Shown here one piece after another: positions 41,409-50,253 of a DNA stretch of 64,000 nucleotides. The position numbers and the translations under genes were made by a program. This DNA comes from an uncultured Nitrospiraceae bacterium. Lineage in GTDB: Bacteria; Nitrospirota; Thermodesulfovibrionia; Thermodesulfovibrionales; Thermodesulfovibrionaceae. Positions within the stretch are counted from its first letter, which is position 1, and every line of letters begins with the position of its first letter. The notes under the pieces were generated by a model. The model made no database searches, was not told where the DNA came from, and saw only the letters and a program-made list of their open reading frames with translations. The stretch lies in contig CAKZQH010000021.1 in assembly GCA_937139565.1 (NCBI GenBank), positions 1 to 64,000 on the forward strand. The letters run 5' to 3'.

Positions 41409-42280
41409 GCTTTAAATGTGGATACGTAGCATTAATTGGTAAACCGAATGTAGGAAAATCTACGCTTCTTAATAATATCCTTGGCGAAAAAATCTCCATT
41501 GTAAGTGATAAGCCTCAAACCACCAGAAATAGAATAATTGGAATTAAAAATCTTCCTGAAGCTCAAATAGTCTTTATTGACACACCAGGTATTCACAAAC
41601 CCAGACACAAACTGGGAGAGTTTATGTTAAGGGAAGCTCGCGAGGCTATTGAAATGGTTGATTTGATTGTTTTTATGGTTGAAACAGAAACTCCAAAAGA
41701 TGCAGACCTTGCAATAATTGAAAAACTAAAAAAACTAACAAAGCCTGTAATTCTGGCAATAAATAAAATTGATAAAGCTGACAAAGGTAGCATTCTTCCA
41801 GTTATCGATGTTTATAATCATCTTTACCATTTCAAGGAAATAATTCCTATCTCAGCCCTTAAAAAGGATGGCATTGACATACTTATTGAAAACATAAAAA
41901 AATATCTCCCACACTCTCCTAAGTTGTATCCTGACGAAATCATAACAGACCAAGCAGAGAGATTCATCGCATCGGAATTTATAAGAGAAAAAATAATGAA
42001 ATATACAGGCGATGAAATTCCTTACAGTGTAGCCGTAGATATAGAAAGTTGGGAAGAGAGTGAAAAACTCATAAAAATTAAAGCAAATATTTATGTTGAA
42101 AGAGAAGGTCAAAAAATTATTATAATAGGGAAAAAAGGAGAAAGACTAAAAAAAATTGCTACTGAGGCAAGGCTTGATATTGAAAAACTGCTGGGTGCAA
42201 AGGTCTTTCTGGAAGTATGGGTAAAGGTTAGAAAAAAATGGAGAGAAAGAGATATTTTATTGAAATCATTGGGGTATTAA
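41405..42280 (+). CDS. era: GTPase Era
   Basis: GKPNVGKSTLLNNILGEKISIVSDKPQTTRNRI, DTPGIHKP, KH domain C-terminus. Confidence 0.97.
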   Translation: MSFKCGYVALIGKPNVGKSTLLNNILGEKISIVSDKPQTTRNRIIGIKNLPEAQIVFIDTPGIHKPRHKLGEFMLREAREAIEMVDLIVFMVETETPKDADLAIIEKLKKLTKPVILAINKIDKADKGSILPVIDVYNHLYHFKEIIPISALKKDGIDILIENIKKYLPHSPKLYPDEIITDQAERFIASEFIREKIMKYTGDEIPYSVAVDIESWEESEKLIKIKANIYVEREGQKIIIIGKKGERLKKIATEARLDIEKLLGAKVFLEVWVKVRKKWRERDILLKSLGY

Positions 42281-42281
42281 G

Positions 42282-42734
42282 ATGTTAATTGAAATGAAAG
42301 TTGAAGGATTACTTTTTGATCCTCGAAGTGGAATGTATATTTTACTTCTACAGCAAATAGACGGAGAAGAAACACTACCCATATGGATAGGAAAACCTGA
42401 GGCAGACTCTATTGCCCTTGCACTTGGAAAGGTTCTTACTCCAAGGCCACTTACTCATGACCTCATAAAAAACATATTCGAGGAGTTAGATGTTAGAGTA
42501 ACAAAAGTTGTTATCACTGATCTTATTGATAATACCTATTATGCACTTATTTATGCCCATGACGGAGTAAGAGAAAAAACAATTGACTCCAGACCCTCTG
42601 ATGCTGTAGCAATTGCTCTTAGAGTTCAGGCGCCAATATTTGTTGAAGAAGGCATTTTTGAAATTCGAAAGGCCGATGAACTGGAAGAATGGCTTAAAAA
42701 TCTTAAGCCTGAAGACTTCGGCAATATTATGTAA
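42282..42734 (+). CDS. Bifunctional nuclease (DUF151) family protein
   Basis: LPIWIGKPEADSIALALG, TIDSRPSDAVAIALRVQAPIFVEE. Confidence 0.92.
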   Translation: MLIEMKVEGLLFDPRSGMYILLLQQIDGEETLPIWIGKPEADSIALALGKVLTPRPLTHDLIKNIFEELDVRVTKVVITDLIDNTYYALIYAHDGVREKTIDSRPSDAVAIALRVQAPIFVEEGIFEIRKADELEEWLKNLKPEDFGNIM

Positions 42735-43460
42735 TTGATGTTTTTTTCAACTGAAGGGATTGTTCTAAACAATACTCCCTATGGAGAAGCCGACCTGATT
42801 GTAACCTATCTGACAAAGGATTTTGGACTTACCAATCTATTTGCTAAAAGCCCTCGTAAGATAAAAAGTAGATTCGGAAGTTCCTTAGAACCCCTGACTT
42901 ATTCAAAGATAACCTTTATTGGCAGAGAAGAGAAACTACAAAGAATCATTCAGTCTCAAATCCTTCATCCCTTTCACGAGCTAAGAGAGGATTTAAAAAT
43001 ATTTATAAATTTTGCTGAAGTGCTGAAACTCATAATCAAATTTACTCCTGAAAGATTACCTGTTCAGGATTTATTTTCTTTGCTACTTGATACCCTTTTT
43101 ATCCTCCAAAAAACAAATAAGATAAATAACCATATTCTATCTCTGAAGCTAAAAACACTCAAAATTCTTGGATATCTCCCAGAGATTTTCCTTTGTGGAA
43201 TATGTAAGACAAAGATAGAAAAGGAAATCATCTACTCAAAAGGCTTTATCATTTGCCAAAAATGTAAGAATTCCTATCTACAAAATAATAGCGATGTGAG
43301 AATAATAAGCCTTTCTGAAGGAGCAATAGCACTTTTAAGGGGGCTTATAACCTGGCAGATACCTTTCTTAGAAAGAGTTAAAATCTCAGAAAAGCTTTCA
43401 GAAGAAATCAACCTCTTTATAAATACTCATGTTGAGACTATCTTGGGTTATAATAATTGA
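42735..43460 (+). CDS. recO: DNA repair protein RecO
   Basis: STEGIVLNNTPYGEADLIVTYLTKDFGL, FAKSPRKIKSRFGSSLEPLT; CGIC/CQKC zinc pairs. Confidence 0.9.
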   Translation: MMFFSTEGIVLNNTPYGEADLIVTYLTKDFGLTNLFAKSPRKIKSRFGSSLEPLTYSKITFIGREEKLQRIIQSQILHPFHELREDLKIFINFAEVLKLIIKFTPERLPVQDLFSLLLDTLFILQKTNKINNHILSLKLKTLKILGYLPEIFLCGICKTKIEKEIIYSKGFIICQKCKNSYLQNNSDVRIISLSEGAIALLRGLITWQIPFLERVKISEKLSEEINLFINTHVETILGYNN

Positions 43461-43486
43461 GTAGAAAAAGCTAAAGGAGGGAAAAG

Positions 43487-43648
43487 ATGCAGCAACAAAA
43501 ACCAATGTGTGTTATCTGTGCATGGAGAGCAACCTGTCAAAAGCAGTTTTCTCTTAAGGCAGGACAAAAATGTCCCGAATTCGTGAAAGATGTGACCGTT
43601 AAAATTGAAGAAGAGGAAGAAAAAGAAGAAAAAGAGAAAAAAGAATAA
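43487..43648 (+). CDS. Small four-cysteine protein with acidic/lysine-rich tail (not in ORF track)
   Basis: ATG preceded by AAAGGAGGG SD; MQQQKPMCVICAWRATCQKQFSLKAGQKCPEFVKDVTVKIEEEEEKEEKEKKE*. Confidence 0.8.
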   Translation: MQQQKPMCVICAWRATCQKQFSLKAGQKCPEFVKDVTVKIEEEEEKEEKEKKE

Positions 43649-43654
43649 GCCAAC

Positions 43655-44245
43655 ATGGAAATCATCAAATATTTTCTTCTTACCTTCATACCCCTTTTTG
43701 TAGCTATTGATGCACCAGGAATTCTTCCTCTTTACATATCCCTTGTGGATGGAATTCCTGAAAAAGAAAAAAAACGCATTGCCAGACAATCGGTAATAAC
43801 AGCCTTTTTAGTTGCCCTTTCTTTTTTATTTTTAGGCCAATTTATCTTTTCCCTTCTTGGTATAAAACTGGAAGACTTTATGATAGCTGGAGGAGTGCTA
43901 CTTCTTATTCTCTCCATATCTGAAATGCTAAGAGTAAAAGAAAAGGATATTACAATGAGCGATACCTTAGGAGTCGTTCCTATTGGTACTCCACTTCTTG
44001 CAGGACCTGCCACTCTTACAACCCTTGTTATTCTTGCTGGCACCTATAGTTATCCAATTGTTATTTTCTCTCTTTTTTTAAACCTTCTTATTGCCTGGAT
44101 AATGCTTGATCGAGCACAGCTTGTTATTAAAATAATGGGTATCCATGGAATAAAGGCTTTTGCAAAGGTGATGGCTCTTCTCCTAAGTGCCATAGCAGTA
44201 AGCCTTATAAAGCGAGGATTGATGAAAATCCTTGAAACAACTTAA
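43655..44245 (+). CDS. MarC family integral membrane protein
   Basis: FVAIDAPGILPLYISL, IAGGVLLLILSISEML, PIGTPLLAGPATLTTLVIL. Confidence 0.93.
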   Translation: MEIIKYFLLTFIPLFVAIDAPGILPLYISLVDGIPEKEKKRIARQSVITAFLVALSFLFLGQFIFSLLGIKLEDFMIAGGVLLLILSISEMLRVKEKDITMSDTLGVVPIGTPLLAGPATLTTLVILAGTYSYPIVIFSLFLNLLIAWIMLDRAQLVIKIMGIHGIKAFAKVMALLLSAIAVSLIKRGLMKILETT

Positions 44246-44295
44246 AATACAGCTTAACTTTTTTCACCAATTTACATACAAGGAGGGCACTTTAA

Positions 44296-44934
44296 ATGAA
44301 TCCCACTCATGTTATATATCTTTTGCGACATGGAGAAACAGAAGGACCAAAGAGGGTTTACAAAGGTCACATAGATGTGCCCCTTAGTCGTGCAGGAGAA
44401 AAACAGGTAGAGAAGGTTGCTAAGGCTTTAAAGGAGTTTACCAAGAAGTATACTCTTAAATGCGAAACCTGTTACTCCTCTCCACTTAAAAGAGCAGTTA
44501 AGACAGCCCAAATAGTTGCCAAATCCATTCCTCTATTTGTAAAGGAGGAAGAAATTCTCAAGGAGAGGAATTTTGGCGAATGGGAAGGTTTAAGCATAAA
44601 TGAAATAGTCTCTCTTTATCCAGAAGAATTTGAAAGATGGAGAAAGGATCCTGTTAAATTCTCTCCACCACAGGGAGAATCCACCCTTGAGGTAAGTAAA
44701 AGAGCTCATAAAGCAATTGAAGAAATATTAAAGAACCACAGAGGTGAACAAGTATTTATTACTGCTCACGGTGGCATAAATAGAGTAATTCTTTGCAATA
44801 TTTTGGGAGTACCTCTTGAAAACATTTTTCGGATTGAGCAAGAATTTGCATGTGTTAACATCATTGAATTTTATGAAAACTATCCTGTTATTAAGCTTAT
44901 AAACGGAGTTTTCTGGCAAGATGCACCCCATTGA
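44296..44934 (+). CDS. Histidine phosphatase family protein
   Basis: IYLLRHGETEGPKRVYKGHIDVPLS (RHGE), ERNFGEWEGLSINEI, ITAHGGINRVI. Confidence 0.93.
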   Translation: MNPTHVIYLLRHGETEGPKRVYKGHIDVPLSRAGEKQVEKVAKALKEFTKKYTLKCETCYSSPLKRAVKTAQIVAKSIPLFVKEEEILKERNFGEWEGLSINEIVSLYPEEFERWRKDPVKFSPPQGESTLEVSKRAHKAIEEILKNHRGEQVFITAHGGINRVILCNILGVPLENIFRIEQEFACVNIIEFYENYPVIKLINGVFWQDAPH

Positions 44935-45898
44935 AAAAGCCTATCTATTTTTCTATCATCGAAAGAAAAAAAAGGCCCTTCGAAATATTAAAAAGCTTCC
45001 CTTTCCTGTCATAAGTATAGGTAATATAACAATTGGTGGAACAGGTAAGACTCCTTTTACCCTGTCTTTAGCAAAGGAATTAAAAAAAAGAGGCTTCATA
45101 CCAATAGTTCTTACAAGAGGATACAAGGGAAAACACCCAGGCCCAATATTAGTCACTCCTCAGATGAAAGCAGAGGAAGTAGGAGATGAACCTCTCATGA
45201 TTGCTCATTGTGGATATTGGGTTATCAAGTGTGCTGACAGATACAAAGGGGGGCTTTTTGCTTTAGAAAATTTTAAATTCAGTAAAAAAGATAAAGTAAT
45301 TTTCTTAGTAGATGATGGTTTCCAACACTGGAGACTTTACAGAGATTTAAACCTTCTTCTCATAGATGGCTACAGAGGATTCGGAAATAGAAAAATATTT
45401 CCCTTTGGACCTTTAAGATCACCTCTCAGTGAAATAAAAGAGGCACATATGGTTTTCATAACAAAAAGAGAAAACAAAGAGCTTAAGGAAGAGATAAGCA
45501 AAAATGAAATTAAGGATATTTATTTTATTCCTCTTCAAATTCTGGGAATATTTGACCAAGAGGGAAATAGGATTAATGCAGAAGGAAAAAGTATTTTTGC
45601 CTTTTCAGGAATTGGAAATTTTGAAAGCTTTATCAAGACATTAAAGAGGCTAAATTTAAATATTAAGGGCTATAAAGAATTCCTCGATCATAAAAAATAT
45701 TCAGAGAGAACTATTAAAAGGCTCATTTCTATTGCCAAGAATGCCCAGCTTTTAGTCACCACAAAAAAAGACTTTGTAAAAATAAAACAGCTTGAGACAT
45801 TCATACCTAATCTCCATTACATTGATATAGAATTTGAAATAGAAGAAGGAATTATTGATAAAATTCTCACTCATCTAAATAGAATTGGGGAAAATTGA
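44921..45898 (+). CDS. lpxK: Tetraacyldisaccharide 4'-kinase
   Basis: PVISIGNITIGGTGKTPFTLSLA Walker A, VDDGFQHWRLYRDLNLLLID. Confidence 0.94.
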   Translation: MHPIEKAYLFFYHRKKKKALRNIKKLPFPVISIGNITIGGTGKTPFTLSLAKELKKRGFIPIVLTRGYKGKHPGPILVTPQMKAEEVGDEPLMIAHCGYWVIKCADRYKGGLFALENFKFSKKDKVIFLVDDGFQHWRLYRDLNLLLIDGYRGFGNRKIFPFGPLRSPLSEIKEAHMVFITKRENKELKEEISKNEIKDIYFIPLQILGIFDQEGNRINAEGKSIFAFSGIGNFESFIKTLKRLNLNIKGYKEFLDHKKYSERTIKRLISIAKNAQLLVTTKKDFVKIKQLETFIPNLHYIDIEFEIEEGIIDKILTHLNRIGEN

Positions 45899-45914
45899 TT
45901 TTCCGGGATTTTCT

Positions 45915-46085
45915 ATCATTGCGACTTCGAGAGATAGCGAGAAGGAAGCAATTTCCTGACCGTAGGCTTTACTTAGAGACTGCTTCTCCTCATCAAGGGG
46001 CTCGCAGTGACACAAGAAAAGTGTCATTGCGAGGCATCTCATCTTTCATCATCACAAGCATAGCGAAGGGATCTTCTTGCCTCGC
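45915..46085. repeat. Two degenerate copies of the 23.4-23.9 kb palindromic repeat family
   Basis: ATCATTGCGAC...GGCTTTACTTAGAGACTGCTTC...CTCGCAGTGACA (45915-46012) and GTGTCATTGCGAGG...GCGAAGGGATCTTC (46021-46085). Confidence 0.85.
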
Positions 46086-46128
46086 CACATTGGAGAATGG
46101 GAATGAATCAATCTAACAAAAAAGGAGC

Positions 46129-46155
46129 TAAACTTTTTTTTCAATCCGACGATAT
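46129..46155 (+). promoter_or_regulatory. Sigma-28 (FliA) promoter of flagellin gene
   Basis: TAAA-N15-GACGATAT versus consensus TAAA-N15-GCCGATAA, about 105 nt upstream of the flagellin ATG. Confidence 0.85.
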
Positions 46156-46180
46156 ATATAATCAAGACAGCAAGGTGGAA

Positions 46181-46262
46181 AGGAGGTGAAAGATTAAATT
46201 CACCTTGAATGTCTGCACACAGGAGGTGTGCTAAAAAACAAAACATGGAGGTTTAAACCATG
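46181..46262 (+). promoter_or_regulatory. Flagellin 5' leader with hairpins and CsrA-like GGA sites
   Basis: GCACAC-AGGAG-GTGTGC hairpin (46215-46231) with GGA in loop; second GGA in the SD (CATGGAGG, 46245-46251), sequestrable by CATGG/CCATG pairing across the start codon. Confidence 0.55.
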
Positions 46263-47783
46263 GCATTAAGAATTAATTTTAACGCAGAAGCATCAGTGAC
46301 CCACACAGCCCTTCTAAGAAACGAAAGGGCAATGAACAAATCTCTTTTAAGAATTTCAACAGGTAACAGAATTCTCTCAGCAGCCGATGACGCAGCAGGA
46401 CTGTTTATTGCAGACCAGCTCTCAACAGTTGCTGCAGCCCTTGATCAGGGCAACCGTAATATTCAAACAGGTATTAGTGCGCTGCAAATTGCTGAGACGA
46501 ATGTTGGACAAATCTTTGAAAAGCTTCAGACAATCTACACAAAAGCCCAGTCTGCAGCCAATGACATCAATGACCCAAATGCAAGAGCAGCTCTTCAGAG
46601 AGACATTGCTAATATTGTTGATGCAATTCAGAAAATTGGAACAGACACCGAGTATAACGGAATTAAGCTTCTTGATGGAACATTTGCAGGAAAGGTAATA
46701 CACTACGGTGCAAGAGCTGATCAAACAATCACAACAAGTATTTCAAATGTTAAAGCCAATGCTATAGGTGCCTATGTTATTGAAGCAAAAGGAGCAGTGG
46801 CATCCAGTACAGCTGCATATGCAACATCTATTACAGGTAATTGGCAGTTTGATTCTTCTGCTGATACAGTTACTGTAGGTGGTGTTAGTTTAGCAAGTAC
46901 TCTTAGTTATACCGGTGCAGTTGATGCACGGGCAATTGCAGATGCAATTAATAATAATGCTAATCTTCAGCAGGCTGGAATCTCAGCAAGAGCTGTAAAT
47001 ACAAGCACGGCAAGTGTAGATTGGAATAATATTGATAATACCGCAGCTTCAGGATCATTAACGATCAGATTCTATGTTGGCAAAAAAACCGATACAGCCT
47101 CTGCTATAAGTGTAACAGTAGATGCAGGAAAGAGCCTTACACTTGATCAACTTGTATCTGAAATAAATACAGGGGCTTCAACAAAAAATCTTAATATAAC
47201 CGCTGCCAATGTAGGTAATAGACTTGTTCTTACAACTCAAGGTGAAACAATTGGTGTTGAGGTAGTATCTGCCACTGGTTCAGCAGCTGTCAACCTTGGA
47301 ATGCTACTTGAGGGAGCAACCGGTTCTGTTACTGCAAATGCTACAGGTTCAGCCGTTAAAATTGGTAAGCTTATTGTAACAGGTACAGATTCATACTCAT
47401 ATGATTTCAGTGGAATTGCAGATTCTAATTCAGGGTTAGGAGTTACAAATGCGGGTTCTGGGCAGTTTTACAATCTCTATTCGGTTGATGTTACAACAAA
47501 TGCTAAAGCTGAACTCGCAATAGACATAATAAACACAGCAATTAAAAAGGTTGATAAAGTAAGAACTCAGATTGGTTCCGTAATCAATAACCTACAGGCA
47601 ATTTGGGACGGTCAGAAAGCCTCCTTTGACAACACAAAAGAGGCTGAAAATGTCATCCGTAACACAGACTTTGCTGCTGAGATGAGCACCTTCACCACCA
47701 TGCAGATAAGAATGCAGTCTGGTATTGCAATGCTTGCTCAGGCAAATGCTTTGCCTCAGTTAGTACTCCAGTTACTAAGATAA
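46260..47783 (+). CDS. fliC: Flagellin
   Basis: Conserved N-terminal (LLRNERAMNKSLLRISTGNRILSAADDAAGLFIADQL) and C-terminal (AENVIRNTDFAAEMSTFTTMQIRMQSGIAMLAQANALPQLVLQLL) flagellin domains. Confidence 0.96.
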   Translation: MALRINFNAEASVTHTALLRNERAMNKSLLRISTGNRILSAADDAAGLFIADQLSTVAAALDQGNRNIQTGISALQIAETNVGQIFEKLQTIYTKAQSAANDINDPNARAALQRDIANIVDAIQKIGTDTEYNGIKLLDGTFAGKVIHYGARADQTITTSISNVKANAIGAYVIEAKGAVASSTAAYATSITGNWQFDSSADTVTVGGVSLASTLSYTGAVDARAIADAINNNANLQQAGISARAVNTSTASVDWNNIDNTAASGSLTIRFYVGKKTDTASAISVTVDAGKSLTLDQLVSEINTGASTKNLNITAANVGNRLVLTTQGETIGVEVVSATGSAAVNLGMLLEGATGSVTANATGSAVKIGKLIVTGTDSYSYDFSGIADSNSGLGVTNAGSGQFYNLYSVDVTTNAKAELAIDIINTAIKKVDKVRTQIGSVINNLQAIWDGQKASFDNTKEAENVIRNTDFAAEMSTFTTMQIRMQSGIAMLAQANALPQLVLQLLR

Positions 47784-47800
47784 TAGTTTTAACAGGAAAA

Positions 47801-47836
47801 ATCCCCCTCCTCAAGGAGGGGGATGAAAATTTTTTA
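47801..47836 (+). terminator. Intrinsic terminator after flagellin
   Basis: ATCCCCCTCC-TCAA-GGAGGGGGAT followed by GAAAATTTTTT. Confidence 0.85.
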
Positions 47837-47849
47837 GGAGAGAGTTAAG

Positions 47850-48257
47850 ATGCGGATGGATAGTATAGAAAGAGATGTAATTATAATAAATCCATATAGG
47901 TTCAAAAACCCATCTGCCCAAACAGAATGGGAGGCAAAATCCATCCAGAAAGACAATTTAAAAAATTTAGACAAAACCTATAAGGAAAGTTCAACTGAAC
48001 TATCAAAACAAGTAAATCAAAACTTTAATATCTCTCAGGAAGAACTAAAAAAAATAATAGAAGAGATAAAGCATAAAATGAGCATGCTTGAAAAATATTT
48101 ACAAATAAACATAGATGAACAACTTCAAATGCCAATTTCAAAAATTATTGATATGAGAACAGAAGAAGTGATAAGGCAGATTCCACCTGAATGGATTGTA
48201 GAAATCCTAAGAAGAGTAGAAGAGCTGAGAGGTGTTTTCTACTCTAAGGAGGTTTAA
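47850..48257 (+). CDS. flaG: FlaG family protein
   Basis: Position between fliC and fliD; C-terminal VIRQIPPEWIVEILRRVEELRGVFYSKEV typical of FlaG. Confidence 0.85.
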   Translation: MRMDSIERDVIIINPYRFKNPSAQTEWEAKSIQKDNLKNLDKTYKESSTELSKQVNQNFNISQEELKKIIEEIKHKMSMLEKYLQINIDEQLQMPISKIIDMRTEEVIRQIPPEWIVEILRRVEELRGVFYSKEV

Positions 48258-48260
48258 AAA

Positions 48261-49592
48261 ATGGCAGACCTTTATATGTCAGGTCTAACAGGAGCTTTAG
48301 ATTCTGAGACAATTATTAGCAATCTTTTAAAAATAAAACAGCAGCCTCTTACTGCATTAACGCAAAAAAAAGCCCTTGTGCAGGCAAAGGTCTCAAGCCT
48401 ATCGAATCTTTTAGGCTCTATTAAGAACTTTCAGAGTTTTTTTGAATCCCTTAATATAGACAAAATTTTTACAACAAAAAAGGCAATTTCCTCAGATAAT
48501 TCAATTTTTGAAGCTAAAGCCACATCAAATACACCGAATCTTAATATGAAAATTACTGTTAATAAATTGGCTCAGACAGAAATACGATCCTCTACCTTAG
48601 GAATGAATTCTCTGAATGATACTTTCTCCAGCTCAGGCACACTCAAACTTAAATATTGGAAAAATAACTCGGATGTTATTTCCTTTGATATAGATTACTC
48701 TGCAGGACAAACTCTTCAGAATTTTGTTGATAAGATAAATTCCTCACAAAGTTTTATAAAAGCATCAATTTATTTTACAGGCACAGACTATAGACTAATG
48801 CTATCAGAGTCAGATGCTTCCTCTTCATCAAAGGAGACCGATGAAAACAACCAGTCCTTTGTAATTGAAGTTGATTCCTCCTATGGTTTACCCGCTGAGC
48901 TTGGAAATCTTGAGAGTCTTCAAAGCGCTCAGAATGCTTCTATAAGGATTGGAAATTCTTCAAACCCAATTACTTCACCATCGAACACTTTCTCAAATGT
49001 TGTAACAGGACTTGACATTACCGTTAAAAAAGAAGGCTCAGCCACTCTTACCATCAGCGATGACTATTCGCAGCTTAACAGTGTTTTAAATAACTTTGCA
49101 AACAACTACAATGCAGTTGTCTCAATTATAAATTTAATGACTGGAAAGGGTGCCCAGTTTCAGGGAGACAGTGCTATCACCACAATAAAAACAAGCATGA
49201 TAAATCTGCTTAATCCTCTTATTCAAAAGGGATTAATAAATTATTCTGACTCAGACGGCACTATTTCGATTAATACAGAAAACCTTGATAAGCTTAAATC
49301 ATCGGATATAAATAGCCTTAAAGATATTCTTAACACTTTAAATAACTCCTTTTCTACTCAGCTAAAATCCATAGCAAGCACAATAACAACCTATAAAAAT
49401 ACAGGAGAAAGTCAGATAAATTCAATTAATGAGCGAGTCTCACTAATGCAAGCTCAATTAGTCAAATATGAAGAAAGACTTAGAAAAGAATTTGCCCAGC
49501 TTGAATCCTTCATATATCAGATGAATCAGATAAGTACAAGATTAGAAGACTTTGTTGTAACACTTTCAAAAATGACAGGAGGTAAAGAATAA
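48261..49592 (+). CDS. fliD: Flagellar hook-associated protein 2 (filament cap)
   Basis: N-terminal MADLYMSGLTGALDSETIISNLLKIKQQPL, C-terminal coiled coil, flagellar context. Confidence 0.93.
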   Translation: MADLYMSGLTGALDSETIISNLLKIKQQPLTALTQKKALVQAKVSSLSNLLGSIKNFQSFFESLNIDKIFTTKKAISSDNSIFEAKATSNTPNLNMKITVNKLAQTEIRSSTLGMNSLNDTFSSSGTLKLKYWKNNSDVISFDIDYSAGQTLQNFVDKINSSQSFIKASIYFTGTDYRLMLSESDASSSSKETDENNQSFVIEVDSSYGLPAELGNLESLQSAQNASIRIGNSSNPITSPSNTFSNVVTGLDITVKKEGSATLTISDDYSQLNSVLNNFANNYNAVVSIINLMTGKGAQFQGDSAITTIKTSMINLLNPLIQKGLINYSDSDGTISINTENLDKLKSSDINSLKDILNTLNNSFSTQLKSIASTITTYKNTGESQINSINERVSLMQAQLVKYEERLRKEFAQLESFIYQMNQISTRLEDFVVTLSKMTGGKE

Positions 49593-50017
49593 TGACCTAT
49601 GTAGATGCCTATTTACAAAGTAGAGTTTTAGGTGCTGACCCAGTTGAGCTTATATTAATGCTTTATGAGAGAGCAATAGTTTCTCTAAACATTGCAAAGG
49701 AATCTATCCTTGGTGGAGTTGATGATCCTGAACTTTTAAAAAGAAAAGCAACTGAATTAGGAAGAGCAACTAATATAATCTACTATCTTCATGACACCCT
49801 TGACAGAGAAAGAGGTGGCCAAATTGCAGATAATCTCGCCACCATTTACTCAATATTAACAGAGGAGCTGGTTAGAGCAAATCTCTTTAATGATGTGGAG
49901 ATAATTTCAAAGTGTATATCTATACTCAATAACCTTAAAGCATCTTGGGAAGACGTAAAAAAAGAAATGAGAGAAAAGCAAAATGCAGAGCGAAAATCCA
50001 TTGCAGCAGCAGTCTGA
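49592..50017 (+). CDS. fliS: Flagellar export chaperone FliS
   Basis: YVDAYLQSRVLGADPVELILMLYERAI. Confidence 0.95.
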   Translation: MTYVDAYLQSRVLGADPVELILMLYERAIVSLNIAKESILGGVDDPELLKRKATELGRATNIIYYLHDTLDRERGGQIADNLATIYSILTEELVRANLFNDVEIISKCISILNNLKASWEDVKKEMREKQNAERKSIAAAV

Positions 50018-50249
50018 AATAAGAAGTATTTTGATACAAGCAGAATTTGCCTTAAAGGAAAATCGCTATGAAGAGGCTGTTGCAATGCTTTCAAATATTA
50101 ACATGGAGGAAATGGCAAGACTTTCGATGGATGAATTGCAGGCAATCGGTAAACTTCTTAACTACTTAAAAGAAATCGCACAGCAAAAAAAGGATGAATT
50201 AATAGAACAACTTAAAACCGTTCAGGCGTGTAAAAAGTACATTGGCTAA
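49983..50249 (+). CDS. Small helical protein, putative FliT-like chaperone
   Basis: 88-aa helical ORF overlapping fliS by 35 nt, in the typical fliT position. Confidence 0.6.
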   Translation: MQSENPLQQQSEIRSILIQAEFALKENRYEEAVAMLSNINMEEMARLSMDELQAIGKLLNYLKEIAQQKKDELIEQLKTVQACKKYIG

Positions 50250-50253
50250 AATA

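Noticed and set aside
45895-46246. ORFs 45895..46116 (+) and 46052..46246 (-) near lpxK/fliC
   Set aside because: They cover degenerate repeat units and the flagellin promoter/leader, so they are not credible genes.
46387-46698. Antisense and alternate-frame ORFs inside fliC, and many others inside metG, dnaE, pgk etc.
   Set aside because: They lie wholly within strongly supported CDSs, with low-complexity or unfamiliar composition and no SD support.
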